A stretch of 64,000 nucleotides of DNA from Anaeromyxobacter dehalogenans 2CP-C (GCF_000013385.1 NC_007760.1:620001-684000); one strand, 5' to 3'; positions 22,003 through 31,422 are shown, counted from the first letter of the stretch. Notes: generated by a model from the sequence alone, not told the origin. Translations and numbers: made by a program.

Positions 22003-22200
22003 GCGCCTCGTCCGCGTCCTCGCTCGGCGGCGCCCGCGGCGCGCGCCCGGCCCCCGGGCTTCCGGACGCACCCGGTGCCGCTAGCGCGATCCGCCGGACC
22101 CAGGGGCCGGCTCGACGCCCTGCGCCCGCGGCGCTCGACTTTCGTTGCGACGCCTCGAGGCCGAGCTGCACGGAGGGCACGGCGCCGCAGGGAGGACACC

Positions 22201-23394
22201 ATGAAGACCACGATCATCGCGGGGCGTCTGGCCCTGGCGTGCGGAGCGGTGCTGCTCGGACTCGGAGGAGGAGGCGTCGCACGCGCGACCGAGTGCGGCG
22301 ACCTGGTCACCTCGAGCCTGAAGCTGGAGAAGGACCTGACCTGCGAGACGAGCGGGCTCGTCATCGGCGCCGATGACGTGACGATCGACCTCGGCGGTCA
22401 CACCATCGCGAGCGTCCCGGGTGCGCCCGGCGACGTCGCCTGGTCCGGGGTGAAGACCGAACACACGATGACGCTGCGGAACGTCCGCGTGATGAACGGC
22501 ACCATCGTCGGCTTCCGGTGGGGCGTCGCGATCCGCCACGGCACGGCCGGCGCGGCCATCCAGAACCTCGCCTTCGCCGACCAGGCCGACGCGAGCGTGT
22601 TCGTGCGCGACAGCAGCGGCGTGCGCATCACGAACGTCAAGGTGACGGACTCCGGGCCCATCTCGATCCTGAACGCCGGCGACGTCCGCATCTCGATGGC
22701 CGCGATCGCCCTCGCGAGCCGCAGCCCGGCGATCATCGCGCGGAACAGCGCCGGCGTGTCGATCCGGACGCTGGCGGCGTCCGGCCCCATCCCGAGCTAC
22801 TACGGCGACGTCGTCGAGCCCGACAGCGGCATCCTGTTCGAGCGCGTGACGAACGCCGACGTGCAGGGCGTGTACGTCCGCGGCTTCAAGGACGGCGTGG
22901 GCTTCACGTGCCCGGGCTGCGCCCCCGGCGACGTGCCGAACTCCGGGAGCGTCAGGGACAGCGTGTTCACCGACGACCAGGCCGGCGTGAACGTCGAGTA
23001 CGCCTCCAACGTCACCGTCGCCGGCAATCACGTCGCGCGCGCCGGGCGCTGGCACCCGGTGTACTGGTTCGTGGGCGGCGGGATCACCGCCGCCGAGTGC
23101 ACCGGCCTCGCGGTGGTGGACAACGCGGTGAGCGACAGCCTGCAGGGGCTCGGCTTCATGGACGTCACCGCCTCGAGGATCGAGGGGAACAAGGTGCTCG
23201 ACAACGTGCTCTCCGGCATCGGGCTCAACATCCAGGTGGGCGGATCCTTCGGGAACACGGTCGCGTCCAACATCGTGCTCGGGACGAGCACGGGATTCGA
23301 CATCTGGGCCGCGAGCGGGCCGAACACCTGGAAGGGCAACCTGTGCCGCACCGCGTCCGGCGAGGGCGTCGCCTGCGCGATCGTGGTTCCGTGA
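22201..23394 (+). CDS. Secreted parallel beta-helix protein
   Basis: A 397-aa protein. A signal peptide ends at ARAT, the mature N-terminus has CGDLVTSS, and then come many right-handed beta-helix rungs: VTIDLGGHTI, VRVMNGTIVG, VRITNVKVTD and IEGNKVLDNVLSGIGL. This is the NosD/pectate-lyase-like fold. The function may be carbohydrate binding or cleavage, or a surface structure. No catalytic residues can be assigned. The ATG at 22201 follows GGGAGGACACC. Confidence 0.85.
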   Translation: MKTTIIAGRLALACGAVLLGLGGGGVARATECGDLVTSSLKLEKDLTCETSGLVIGADDVTIDLGGHTIASVPGAPGDVAWSGVKTEHTMTLRNVRVMNGTIVGFRWGVAIRHGTAGAAIQNLAFADQADASVFVRDSSGVRITNVKVTDSGPISILNAGDVRISMAAIALASRSPAIIARNSAGVSIRTLAASGPIPSYYGDVVEPDSGILFERVTNADVQGVYVRGFKDGVGFTCPGCAPGDVPNSGSVRDSVFTDDQAGVNVEYASNVTVAGNHVARAGRWHPVYWFVGGGITAAECTGLAVVDNAVSDSLQGLGFMDVTASRIEGNKVLDNVLSGIGLNIQVGGSFGNTVASNIVLGTSTGFDIWAASGPNTWKGNLCRTASGEGVACAIVVP

Positions 23395-23502
23395 ACGCCC
23401 CGCACGCGCTCAGCAACCCGGCCGGCGCCGGCCGGCCGGATACGCCGACGCGAGCGCCTCCGGACGCGCTCGCATCTGCGGGACGTGCGGAGCCACCTCG
23501 GG

Positions 23503-24036
23503 CTACGGCATCGGGACCGCGTCGTCCGCGGGCGGCTGCACCTGGACCCGATAGCCGATCATCGGGGGCAGCCAGTTGGCGTTCGTGTCGTTGCCGGGAA
23601 TGCCGAGCGGGTGCTCGCTCCCGTCCGGATTGAACGCCTCCATCGTGCTCTCCACGACGAGCACGTTGCACTCGTCCGTCAACGTGTCGGTGCCGCTGTT
23701 CTTGAAGACGGCCACCACGGCGCCGTCCGGACCCACGGCCCAGAAGATCTGGGTGAACGCGAACGTGTTCGTCCCGGTCCGCTTCCAGACGCCGACGGTC
23801 GGCAGCAGCTTGACGCCGGCGCCCAGCGGGACCGGCCAGGCCGGGACGTTGGTGGTGAGCGTCCCGGAGACCTCGCCGCCGGTCATGGTGACCATCCACG
23901 AGCTGAAGACCCCTTCCGCGCCCGTGACGTAGCTGCCCACCAGGCTGCAGTGACGTGCCTCGCCGGCCACGTCGCTCGCGGACGCAGCCGTCATCGTGCT
24001 CAGCGCGATGATCGCGCCGACGATCCACCTTCTCAT
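23503..24036 (-). CDS. Unknown exported protein
   Basis: A 177-aa protein with a signal peptide (cleavage near ASASDVAG). The mature protein is rich in beta strands (SWMVTMTGGEVSGTLTT, FTQIFWAVGPDGAVVAVFK), with two cysteines that could pair (in HCSLVG and DECNVL). It may be a lipocalin-like or jelly-roll periplasmic protein. No family recognised. The 286-bp gap after its start (24,037-24,322) holds no visible gene. Confidence 0.65.
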   Translation of the reverse strand: MRRWIVGAIIALSTMTAASASDVAGEARHCSLVGSYVTGAEGVFSSWMVTMTGGEVSGTLTTNVPAWPVPLGAGVKLLPTVGVWKRTGTNTFAFTQIFWAVGPDGAVVAVFKNSGTDTLTDECNVLVVESTMEAFNPDGSEHPLGIPGNDTNANWLPPMIGYRVQVQPPADDAVPMP

Positions 24037-24322
24037 CGCTACCCCCTTGCGGCGTCGTCTCGCCGCTTCCCGTGGACGGTGGGACCCCCGGCAGCCGGGC
24101 GATCCGGCTGCGCGAGCATTCCCGCTCCACGTGCGCGGCGCCTTGAGCGGTGTGTTGGGTGCGGCGCCGTGTCTGCTGCGCGAGGCTTCCCGCCTGCCGG
24201 TGCGATCCGTCGCGCGAAGGGATCGACCGTCGGCTCGGGCCCCGCTCGCGGCCGCGTTCCCGGGCGCCGCGCGGCGAGGTGAGGGGGCGGCGGCGGAGGG
24301 GAGGCGGCCTTCCGCGTGCGGC

Positions 24323-24745
24323 TCACTCGATCGGAGCGGCCGCGGACGGCGGCGCCGCGAGCGATCGGGCCACGCGCCGCTCGAGCTCCTCGACGAACCG
24401 GTCGAAGCCGTCGCGCTGCCGCTCGTCGAGAACCTCGCGCATCTCGGCCCATTGCCTTCGCCGCGCCGCCTCGAGCTGCGGCGCCACGGTGCGCCGGATC
24501 GCGGCGAGCTCGCCGCGGTGGCGCGCGAGCACCGCGCGGAGCTCGCCCCGCTGCTCGCGCGTGAGGTCCAGGTCCCGGTCCAGCCGGAACAGGATCGCGC
24601 TGGCGCGGGCTTGCTCCGGCGGACCCTCGAGCAGCCGCCCCACCGCGCGCTGGACCACGGCGCGAGACACCACCGCGCCGCTCACGCCGCCGGCGAGGAA
24701 CACGAGCGCCAGGACGAGCACCACCTTCCAGCGGGCGCGGCTCAC
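24323..24745 (-). CDS. Periplasmic Spy/CnrX-like sensor protein
   Basis: A 140-aa protein with a GTG start. An N-terminal signal anchor (WKVVLVLALVFLAGGVSG) is followed by an all-helical LTxxQ domain (DLTREQRGELRAVLARH), as in Spy, ZraP and CnrX heavy-metal sensors. Only one His is visible in the sensor domain, so the metal-binding set of CnrX is not conserved and another stress may be sensed. It is the last gene of a sigma-Y-X operon (GTGA overlap with the preceding gene). Confidence 0.8.
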   Translation of the reverse strand: MSRARWKVVLVLALVFLAGGVSGAVVSRAVVQRAVGRLLEGPPEQARASAILFRLDRDLDLTREQRGELRAVLARHRGELAAIRRTVAPQLEAARRRQWAEMREVLDERQRDGFDRFVEELERRVARSLAAPPSAAAPIE

Positions 24746-25023
24746 GGCAGCACCTCCAGGACGTAGGCGGCGCGCGAGACCTGCTCCTCGAACGTCCGGT
24801 CGGCGCGCCAGCCGAGGAGCAGCATCGCCGCGGTGAGCGCCGCCGCGCCGAGCGCGATCGGCCGCGCCCCGCCGGCGATGGCCATCCAGGCGGGCGGGCT
24901 CCGCAGGCGGGCGGCGACCGCCGCCTCCAGCCGCGCGACGACCGCCGCGGAGGGATGGAGCGCCCCGGTGGCGTCCCGGAGCCGGGCGAGGCGGGCGTCG
25001 TCGCTCTCGTCGTGGTCACGCAT
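24742..25023 (-). CDS. Small single-helix membrane protein, candidate anti-sigma
   Basis: A 93-aa protein. The N-terminal half is cytoplasmic (DDARLARLRDATGALHPS, helical), then one membrane helix (RPIALGAAALTAAMLLLGW) and a short periplasmic tail. It lies between an ECF sigma gene and a Spy/CnrX-like gene with overlaps on both sides. Size, topology and order match CnrY-type anti-sigma factors, which hold the sigma factor at the membrane. No sequence similarity to CnrY can be claimed by eye. Confidence 0.7.
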   Translation of the reverse strand: MRDHDESDDARLARLRDATGALHPSAAVVARLEAAVAARLRSPPAWMAIAGGARPIALGAAALTAAMLLLGWRADRTFEEQVSRAAYVLEVLP

Positions 25024-25522
25024 GCTTCCTCCTCTCGCGCAGGAACGTACGCGCGCGCACCAGCCGCTGCTCCACCGCGCCCTCCGAGCAGCCCAGCAGC
25101 CTCGCCACCTCGCTCGCGCTGTGCCCCTCGATCTCCTTCAGCACGAGCGCCACCCGCTGCTCGGCGGGCAGCTCGTCCAGCCACTCCGACAGCTCGCGCA
25201 GCGCGGCGCGGGCCTCGAGCGAGGCGCCCGGGTCGAGCACCTCGTCGGCCGGCGCGGCGTGCGTCTCGCGGGCGCTCCTGCGGCGGCGGGCGCGGAGCGC
25301 GTCGAGCGAGGCGTTCACCACGATGCGGTGCAGCCACGTCTCGATCGACGAGCGACGCTGGAACGCGCGCCCGCCCAGCCCGGCGCACGCGCGAACGTAG
25401 CTCTCCTGCAGCACGTCCTCGGCCTCCGCGAGGTCGCCGGTGAGGCGCGCCGCGAGACGGTAGAGCCGCGGGGCGGTCTCCCGGACGATCCGCCCGATGT
25501 CGTCATCCTGGCTCGCCGTCAC
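25016..25522 (-). CDS. ECF-type RNA polymerase sigma factor
   Basis: The GTG at 25522 gives 168 aa, with GGAGCGGC just upstream. Another start at 25606 would add 28 residues. The sigma2 region includes YRLAARLTGDLAEAEDVLQESYVRA and WLHRIVVNASLDALR. The sigma4 region contains LKEIEGHSASEVARLLGCSEGAVEQRLVRAR, the helix-turn-helix that binds the -35 element. It should direct RNA polymerase to stress genes when released from the membrane protein encoded directly downstream (8-bp overlap). Confidence 0.9.
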   Translation of the reverse strand: MTASQDDDIGRIVRETAPRLYRLAARLTGDLAEAEDVLQESYVRACAGLGGRAFQRRSSIETWLHRIVVNASLDALRARRRRSARETHAAPADEVLDPGASLEARAALRELSEWLDELPAEQRVALVLKEIEGHSASEVARLLGCSEGAVEQRLVRARTFLRERRKHA

Positions 25523-25698
25523 GCCGCTCCACCGCTCCGGTCCCGAACACCTCGACGGCTTGGACGCCGCCGCCCGGGCGGACCCTACGGCGGACCGGGC
25601 GCCCATCCTCTAACCGTGGCGCGAGGTGCCCCGCCCTGCGGGTGGAGTCCCGGCCGGGCGCGGCGTAGGGCTCCCTGCACCGGCGGCGTCAGAACGGC

Positions 25699-26343
25699 AT
25701 GATCCACGAACCCCTGTCCCTGCTCGCCCTCGCCGTCCTCGCGCTCACCTCCCCCTCGTCGGCCGCCGCCGCGGACGCGGACGTCGTCGCTCGCGCGCGC
25801 GCCCGGGAGTCCGCCCAGCTCGCCGAGCTGGCGCGGTCGCCGGTGCGGGTCGAGGCCGAGGGGCGCGCGTCGGGCGGCCGGCGCTCCCGCGAGATCGCGT
25901 GGACCCGCGAGATCACCTACGCGCCCGACGGGACCGTGCAGGTCCGCCAGCTCTCCGGCTCGGGCGCCGGAGCGCGGGGCGGGCGCGCGTTCCAGCTCCT
26001 CGGCCCGCTCACGCTCGCGCCCTTCTCCGTCCCCGGTGCGCACATCGCGGTGCGCCCGTCGCCGGGTCCGGGCGGGAGCGTCCTCGTGGAGGTGAGGTCG
26101 CCCGCCGGCGCCATCTCCGCCGTGGTGGTCGAGGTGGACCCGGCCACCGGCGCGAAGCGCGCGCTGGAGGTGGTGCCGGGGGGCGGCGAGGGCGGGCGCG
26201 TCTCCGAGGCCCGGGCCCGGATCACCTTCGACGAGGACGGCGCGATCGCGCGGCTCGAGTCCCACGCGGAGATCGAGGGGCGCCGCGGCGCCGGGACCGT
26301 CGAGGTGCGCGGGCACCGCGTCGCCAGCGCGCCGCAGCGCTGA
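25699..26343 (+). CDS. Unknown exported protein
   Basis: A 214-aa protein with a signal peptide (LSLLALAVLALTSPSSAAAA). The mature part is mostly beta strand, with Gly/Arg/Glu-rich loops; no Cys. Its composition is high-GC typical. It is divergent from the sigma operon (177-bp gap) and could be a target of that sigma factor, but no sigma-specific promoter is recognised. No family assigned. Confidence 0.6.
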   Translation: MIHEPLSLLALAVLALTSPSSAAAADADVVARARARESAQLAELARSPVRVEAEGRASGGRRSREIAWTREITYAPDGTVQVRQLSGSGAGARGGRAFQLLGPLTLAPFSVPGAHIAVRPSPGPGGSVLVEVRSPAGAISAVVVEVDPATGAKRALEVVPGGGEGGRVSEARARITFDEDGAIARLESHAEIEGRRGAGTVEVRGHRVASAPQR

Positions 26344-26372
26344 GTCGATGGCTCGCCTCCGGGAGAAGCGTC

Positions 26373-26744
26373 ATGATCGCCCCGCTCGCCGCCCTGTCGT
26401 CGCTCGCGGTCGCCGCAACCGTGGTGGTCACCCACCCGCGCACGGTCGTCGTGGCCCCCCGTCCGCGCGCCGTGGTCGTGGTGCCCGCACGTCCACCGCC
26501 GCCCCCGCCCGCTCCGCCTCCCATGTCGCGCCGCGAGGCGGTGGAGCGCGGCTACGGCTGGTGCGGCGGGAGCGGGTACGCCTGCGTGCTGGTGGAGGCC
26601 CACCCCCGCGGCACGGTCTGGGACGTCCACTTCCGGGCGAGCCGCCCCGGCGTCACCGGGCCGCTCCGCGTCACGTTCGACCGGCAGACGCGTGCGCTCG
26701 TGGAGGCGGTGGAGCCCGGGCCGAGGGCGCCGCCGGCGCGCTGA
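26373..26744 (+). CDS. Small protein with Pro-rich linker
   Basis: A 123-aa protein. A short hydrophobic N-terminus (SLAVAATVVVTH) is followed by a Pro/Val/Arg-rich stretch (about 28-50) and a compact C-terminal domain with paired Cys (YGWCGGSGYACVLVE) and GTVWDVHFRAS. The ATG at 26373 follows GGGAGAAG. Probably exported or anchored. It lies 29 bp after the preceding unknown gene, so the two may form an operon. Confidence 0.55.
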   Translation: MIAPLAALSSLAVAATVVVTHPRTVVVAPRPRAVVVVPARPPPPPPAPPPMSRREAVERGYGWCGGSGYACVLVEAHPRGTVWDVHFRASRPGVTGPLRVTFDRQTRALVEAVEPGPRAPPAR

Positions 26745-26872
26745 CGGTCCGCTGCCCGCCAGCACGGACCCGCGCCGTTTCTTCGCGCGCAGCGCGATGC
26801 TAGGCTGGCGCAGCGTCAACCCGTCAGGGGTCGCTTCGTGCGAGCCCTCTCTCCGCCGCGCCCGTCCTCCCG

Positions 26873-27784
26873 ATGACCACACCGAAGCTCACGCTCTCCA
26901 CCCTCGCCGCGATGGCGTTCGTCGGCTGCGCCGCGAAGGCATCGTCGGCGCCCGTCCACCCGTCACCTCCAGGCGATCCGGCGACCGCGAGCTTCGAGGC
27001 GGTGGTCGTGGGGACGATCCACCGGGCGCACCTCACCGAGCCCGAGTATCCGCTCCCGTATCTGGCCGGGCTCATCGAGACGTATCGTCCCGACCTCATC
27101 CTCGTCGAGGTTCGCCCCGAGCCCTTCGCGCTCGGACGCCTCGAGGACGGGCCGTTCGAGATGACCTACGTGAGCTGGCTCGGCCAGGCCAAGGGCATCG
27201 CGGTCGGCCCCATCGACTGGTTCCGGGACGAGGACGTCGGCATCGACGCCGATCCCGAGCCCGAACCTGCCGACCGGCACGCGTTCGAGGAGGAGACGGC
27301 CGCGCTCGACGCGCGCATGGATCGCCCGCTCACCTTCGCCGAGGTCCACTCGACGCGCCAGGATGCGGCGGTCCTGTCGGTGCTGAACGTCCGCGCGCGC
27401 TACCTCGTGGGCAATGCCTCCTGGAACCGGCGCCAGGCGTGGCTTCACCAGCAGGCGCTGGAGGCCATCCGCCGGCAGGGCGCGCACAAGGTGCTCGCGT
27501 TCGTCGGAGCGTTCCACCGACCGGAGCTCGAGGCGTTCCTCGCCGGCCAGGGCGGGTCGGTTCGCAGCCCCCGGTCCATCCGCTTCGACGCGGCGAAGCC
27601 CGCCGCGGTGCCGCCGCAGGTCATCCAGCTGTGGCGCGAAGGCGCCGCGCGGCTGAGGGCGCAGGCGGCCACGGCCCCGGCGAAGCGCGCCGAGGCGCTC
27701 ACGGGCAAGGCGAGGTACTTCGAGGTCGCAGCCGACCGCGCCGGGCAGTGCTGCGTCGAGCCCGCCGCGTTCGGGCCCCGCTAG
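26873..27784 (+). CDS. Lipoprotein with TraB/ChaN-like domain
   Basis: A 303-aa protein. It has a lipobox-like sequence MAFVGCAAK, so it is likely anchored after lipidation of Cys. The body has VVVGTIHRAH, YRPDLILVEVRPE and a late VLAFVGAFHRPELEAFL, spacing that recalls TraB/GumN-type putative metalloproteases and ChaN-like heme-binding proteins (GxxH, Glu, then G-x-H). Function unknown. Its stop overlaps that of the convergent DUF4026 gene in CTAG. Confidence 0.7.
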   Translation: MTTPKLTLSTLAAMAFVGCAAKASSAPVHPSPPGDPATASFEAVVVGTIHRAHLTEPEYPLPYLAGLIETYRPDLILVEVRPEPFALGRLEDGPFEMTYVSWLGQAKGIAVGPIDWFRDEDVGIDADPEPEPADRHAFEEETAALDARMDRPLTFAEVHSTRQDAAVLSVLNVRARYLVGNASWNRRQAWLHQQALEAIRRQGAHKVLAFVGAFHRPELEAFLAGQGGSVRSPRSIRFDAAKPAAVPPQVIQLWREGAARLRAQAATAPAKRAEALTGKARYFEVAADRAGQCCVEPAAFGPR

Positions 27785-29109
27785 GCGTCCGCGCGCATCG
27801 CCTCCCGGAGCTCCGGGAGGTGCTCGCGGATCATGCGGAGCGTGCGCGTCTGGCGCGGATCGATCCGGCCCGCCGGCGTGAACATCACCCAGTCGCTGAG
27901 CAGGTCCAGCGAGTGGACGCCGCGATCGCCCTGCTTCAGGCCCGCGACGTGGAAGGGCGTGTTGACGAGGGTGGCGTCCACCGCGTCCGGCTGGAAGCCA
28001 TGCACCTCGAACCACAGGTGCTCGCGGTCGTCCTCTGCCCCGCCGTCCACGCGGACGCCGAGCTTCACCAGCGCCCCGAACCCGAACTCCGCGAGCTCCT
28101 CGACCGCGCCGCGCAGGACGCCGAGCGTCTCCCGGGCGCGCCGCGCCATGAGCTCCGTGGCGCCGGTCGAGTACCGGATCAGCACCTCCTCCGGCACCGG
28201 GTCCCGCAGGAGGCGCGACGGGCGCGGCGCGCCGCGGCCGAGCAGCCGCGGGGGCCAGCCTCCGCTCGCCGGATCGCAGATGACGGCGTGGCCGGTCAGG
28301 TGCTCGTCGTCCACGGAAGACCGGTAGTCGGCGTGGTCGCGGCCCGTGCCGGCGAGGAAGGTGCGCGCCGGAACGGCGCGGACCTGCCCTGAATCGGCGA
28401 GCGGCATGGGCGTCCCGTCCAGCGCGAGCCGCCCCTCGACCACGCCGAAGGCGAGCGCGCGGAGCAGATCGTGCGCGTGGCCGTGCACCGCCGGGTCCGG
28501 CTGGAGCACGTCGAAGTCCCAGAACCCGATCTCCTTCAGGCCGTGGCTGTGGAGCCAGAACACCGCCCCGCTCCCGTCCTCGCCGTCGGCCGGCGCGTCC
28601 GGGTCGTACAGCAGGTGCATGGTGTAGATGGCGTCGATGTCGAGGTCTGCGTCGTGGGCGAGCTCGTCGTCGAGGCCGTCGCGGGACCAGAACGCCTGGC
28701 TCTGGTGGTCCACCGCGACCACCCCCTCGTCGCCCATGATCGCCCGCAGGAAGCGCAGCAGGTCCTTGCGGTCGGCGAGCACGTTCCCCGAACGCGAGCC
28801 GGTGGTGATGGCCACCGCGTACTGGCACGCCTTCGCCGCGTCCTTCTCCGCGCGCGTCAGCCGTCCGTCCATGTCGACGAGGCCGCCCGGCGGGAGCGGC
28901 GGGTCGGGGAGGACCACCAGCGTCGCCTCGCCCCAGCGGTCGTGCGCGAGCTTCGCGGACCAGCCGCCCGCGGCGCCGCGCGTCACCGCGCCCAGGCGCA
29001 CGTCCCGGTCGCCCAGCGAGGCGAAGTCCTCCGGCCGCGCCGCCCACTTGCCGCGGAACAGGACCGAACCGGCCTGCTCGACCGCAGGCTTCCGCTTCCA
29101 CCAGCTCAT
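27781..29109 (-). CDS. DUF4026/DUF2314 family protein
   Basis: A 442-aa protein without signal peptide. The C-terminal 100 residues (EHLWFEVHGFQPDAVDATL ... DWVMFTPAG) match DUF2314, and the N-terminal region has the pattern of DUF4026 with PDPPLPPGGL and AVDHQSQAFWSRDGL. Such proteins occur alone or near toxin/immunity genes; the role is unknown. The ATG at 29109 is followed upstream by an inverted repeat (GCGTTCC 29110-29116 and GGAACGC 29139-29145) that may affect expression. Confidence 0.75.
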   Translation of the reverse strand: MSWWKRKPAVEQAGSVLFRGKWAARPEDFASLGDRDVRLGAVTRGAAGGWSAKLAHDRWGEATLVVLPDPPLPPGGLVDMDGRLTRAEKDAAKACQYAVAITTGSRSGNVLADRKDLLRFLRAIMGDEGVVAVDHQSQAFWSRDGLDDELAHDADLDIDAIYTMHLLYDPDAPADGEDGSGAVFWLHSHGLKEIGFWDFDVLQPDPAVHGHAHDLLRALAFGVVEGRLALDGTPMPLADSGQVRAVPARTFLAGTGRDHADYRSSVDDEHLTGHAVICDPASGGWPPRLLGRGAPRPSRLLRDPVPEEVLIRYSTGATELMARRARETLGVLRGAVEELAEFGFGALVKLGVRVDGGAEDDREHLWFEVHGFQPDAVDATLVNTPFHVAGLKQGDRGVHSLDLLSDWVMFTPAGRIDPRQTRTLRMIREHLPELREAMRADA

Positions 29110-29313
29110 GCGTTCCACCTCCGGTGAGGAGGATACACGGAACGCGAAGTCCGGGATGGCGTCGGCCGCCCCATCCGGCAGCCGCGGGCGGCTCGACACC
29201 GGGCACGGAACGTAGGATGGGAGCCGGATGATGCAGGCGGTCGTCTCCGGCGGCGTCGGGCAGCGCCTCATCCCCGCGCCGGCGGGGCTCCCCGGGCGCC
29301 GGGTGCACGGATC

Positions 29314-29886
29314 ATGAACAAGGGCCGCCTCGAGGCGTTCAGCGACGGCGTCCTCGCGATCATCATCACGATCATGGTCCTCGAGCTGAAGGTGCCGCCC
29401 GGCGATACGCTCGAGGCGCTCGCGGCCATGCGCTCGACGTTCCTCGGCTACGTGCTGAGCTTCGTGTACGTCGGCATCTACTGGAACAACCATCACCACC
29501 TGATGCACACCGTCCACCACGTGACGGGCAGCATCATGTGGGCCAACCTCCACCTGCTGTTCTGGCTGTCGCTCGTCCCCGCGGTCACGGCGTGGGCCGA
29601 TCACTACCCCTCGTCGCCCTTGCCGACGGCGCTCTACGGCGTCGTCCTGCTCGCGGCGGCGCTGGCGTGGCTCGTCCTCCAGCGCGCCATCATCCGCGCC
29701 GGCGGCTCCCTCCGGCTGATGATCGGGGCGGACCTGAAGGGCAAGCTGTCGCCGATCCTCTACCTGATCGCGATCGCGCTCTCGTTCGTCCGCACCTGGG
29801 CCGCCGACGCCGTCTACGCGCTCGTCGCCGCGCTCTGGTTCATCCCCGACCGCAGGATCGAGCGGAGGTCGGGGGCGGGGGAGTAG
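29314..29886 (+). CDS. TMEM175/DUF1211 family channel
   Basis: A 190-aa protein with about six hydrophobic segments. It begins with the hallmark FSDGVLAIIITIMVLEL of TMEM175 proteins, then NNHHHLMHTVHHV and ANLHLLFWLSLVP. Bacterial TMEM175 proteins form tetrameric potassium channels in which each subunit carries one such unit. The 204-bp gap upstream has no visible gene. Confidence 0.85.
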   Translation: MNKGRLEAFSDGVLAIIITIMVLELKVPPGDTLEALAAMRSTFLGYVLSFVYVGIYWNNHHHLMHTVHHVTGSIMWANLHLLFWLSLVPAVTAWADHYPSSPLPTALYGVVLLAAALAWLVLQRAIIRAGGSLRLMIGADLKGKLSPILYLIAIALSFVRTWAADAVYALVAALWFIPDRRIERRSGAGE

Positions 29887-29901
29887 GGCGGGGGGCGCCA
29901 G

Positions 29902-31344
29902 CTACACCTCGAGCCCCACGAGCCGCATCCACTCGATGGCGTTCGAGCGCCGCACGACGCCGGGCCGGAGGCGGTAGTCGAACGCGAGCTTTCCGCCCAC
30001 GAGTGCGTCCACGAGGTGTGCGTTCGTTGCCCTGGCGCCGAGTTCGTCGGCGATGCGCGTCAGCGCGAGGTCGTGCGTGGTGCAGACCCCGATCGCGCCG
30101 CGATTGACGAGAGCGGTCAGGACGCCCTTCGCGCCCCGAAGGCGATCGTCGGAGTTCGTGCCGCCCAGGATCTCGTCGAGCAGGAAGAGCACCGCGTGCG
30201 GGCCCGCTGCGAAGCGCGCCACGTCGCAGAGTCTGAGCACTTCCGCCTGGAAGCGGGACGCGCCGTCGAGGACCGAATCCTGGACCCGGAGCGACGCGCA
30301 GAGAGCCACCGGGGAGAGCACCATCCGGCGCGCCCGCACCGTGCCGCCTGCGAGCGCGAGCGCAGCGCTCGCGCCCAGGGCGCGGAGCAGCGTCGACTTC
30401 CCCGACATGTTCGAGCCCGAGAGCAGGATCAGTTGCGGCGCCGTTCCGCCGAGCCGCACGTCGTTCCGCACGCACCGCTCGACGGGGAGGAGCGGATGAC
30501 CCAGCTCCTGCGCGTCGAGCATCGTGCCGGTAGAGACCACCTCGGGGAACTGCTCCGCCGGGTTCTCGTAGACGCGGGTCGCGAGCGCGGCGAGCGCCTC
30601 CATCTCCCCGAGCGCGGTCAACCAGCCGCGCACCCGGGACCCGTGCGCCGACCGCCAGCGCTCGACGGCCATTGCCAACCGAGCCGGCCATTGCCAACCG
30701 AGCCGGCCACACGAGCGCGTAACCGATCGGCGCCACGAGCTCGTTGCGCATGGCGAGGAGACGCCGGAGCGCGCGGTGGAGCTCATCGAAGCGTGCCGCT
30801 GCCCCTCCGCCTGCGCGCGCCGTCTCTGCGATCCCGCGCAGCCGGCGCGACGCGAACGACTGGTGCTCCACGACTCGCGCCAGCGCCGCGAGCGCGCCGA
30901 GCTGGCGCGCTGGCGCGAGGACCTCGCCGGTCACCGCGACGATGCGCCGTCGCAACGTGAGGTGCACGAGCGCCGCGGTCCCGAGCGCGAAGATCAGCGG
31001 GAGCACGCCCCACGCGCCGGCGACCGCAACCGCCGAGGCAGTGGCCACCGCGAGCGCCGCGGCAGCGGCGCCAGCCCGGGCCGGCCCGCGCGCGTGAAGA
31101 AACGGCGCGCCCTCGGCCCGAGACTGGCGGTGTCCACATCGCCAGCCCCGTCGCCGGCGGCCAACGGGAGCAACTCTCGTAGCCGCGGGAGGCGCGCCAA
31201 CTCGCGCACGGCCTCTTGCCGGGCCGCCACCTCCGCCGCATCTGCCGGGGTCAAGAGCCTGCCTCTCCGCCGCAATTTCGCGGAATACGCCGCAGGAATG
31301 GTGGCCACGACTGCGCGGCGATAATTGGGCACACGACAATCCAT
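29902..31344 (-). pseudogene. MutS-like ATPase, truncated and frameshifted
   Basis: The gene reads through three frames. The C-terminal part (from about 30670 to 29902) has Walker A SGSNMSGKST, Walker B LFLLDEILGGTNSDDR, and CTTHD, the MutS domain V. The middle part (about 31080-30680) has a hydrophobic pair of helices and VWPARLAMA. The N-terminal part (about 31260-31110) has LLTPADAAEVAARQEAVREL. The full membrane-linked MutS-like family is about 600 aa; roughly the first 200 residues are absent here. A 19-bp tandem duplication at 30671-30708 explains one frameshift; another change lies near 31030-31140. Probably not functional. Confidence 0.85.
30671..30708. repeat. 19-bp tandem duplication in mutS-like gene
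   Basis: The unit ATTGCCAACCGAGCCGGCC occurs twice head to tail (30671-30689 and 30690-30708). Because 19 is not a multiple of three, it shifts the reading frame. Removing one copy joins the middle and C-terminal parts into WPARLAMAVERW, which fits the family. Confidence 0.9.
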
Positions 31345-31422
31345 GTCGCGATAGCGGTGCCGAGCGGATCGCAGGCGGCGGGTGCATCACTCGAACGAAG
31401 CGTTCCCTCCGTCCGCGCCGAA

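Noticed and set aside
29110-29145. GCGTTCC/GGAACGC inverted repeat upstream of the DUF4026 gene as a defined operator.
   Set aside because: Seven-base arms with a 22-bp spacer and no known regulator nearby; mentioned with the gene only.
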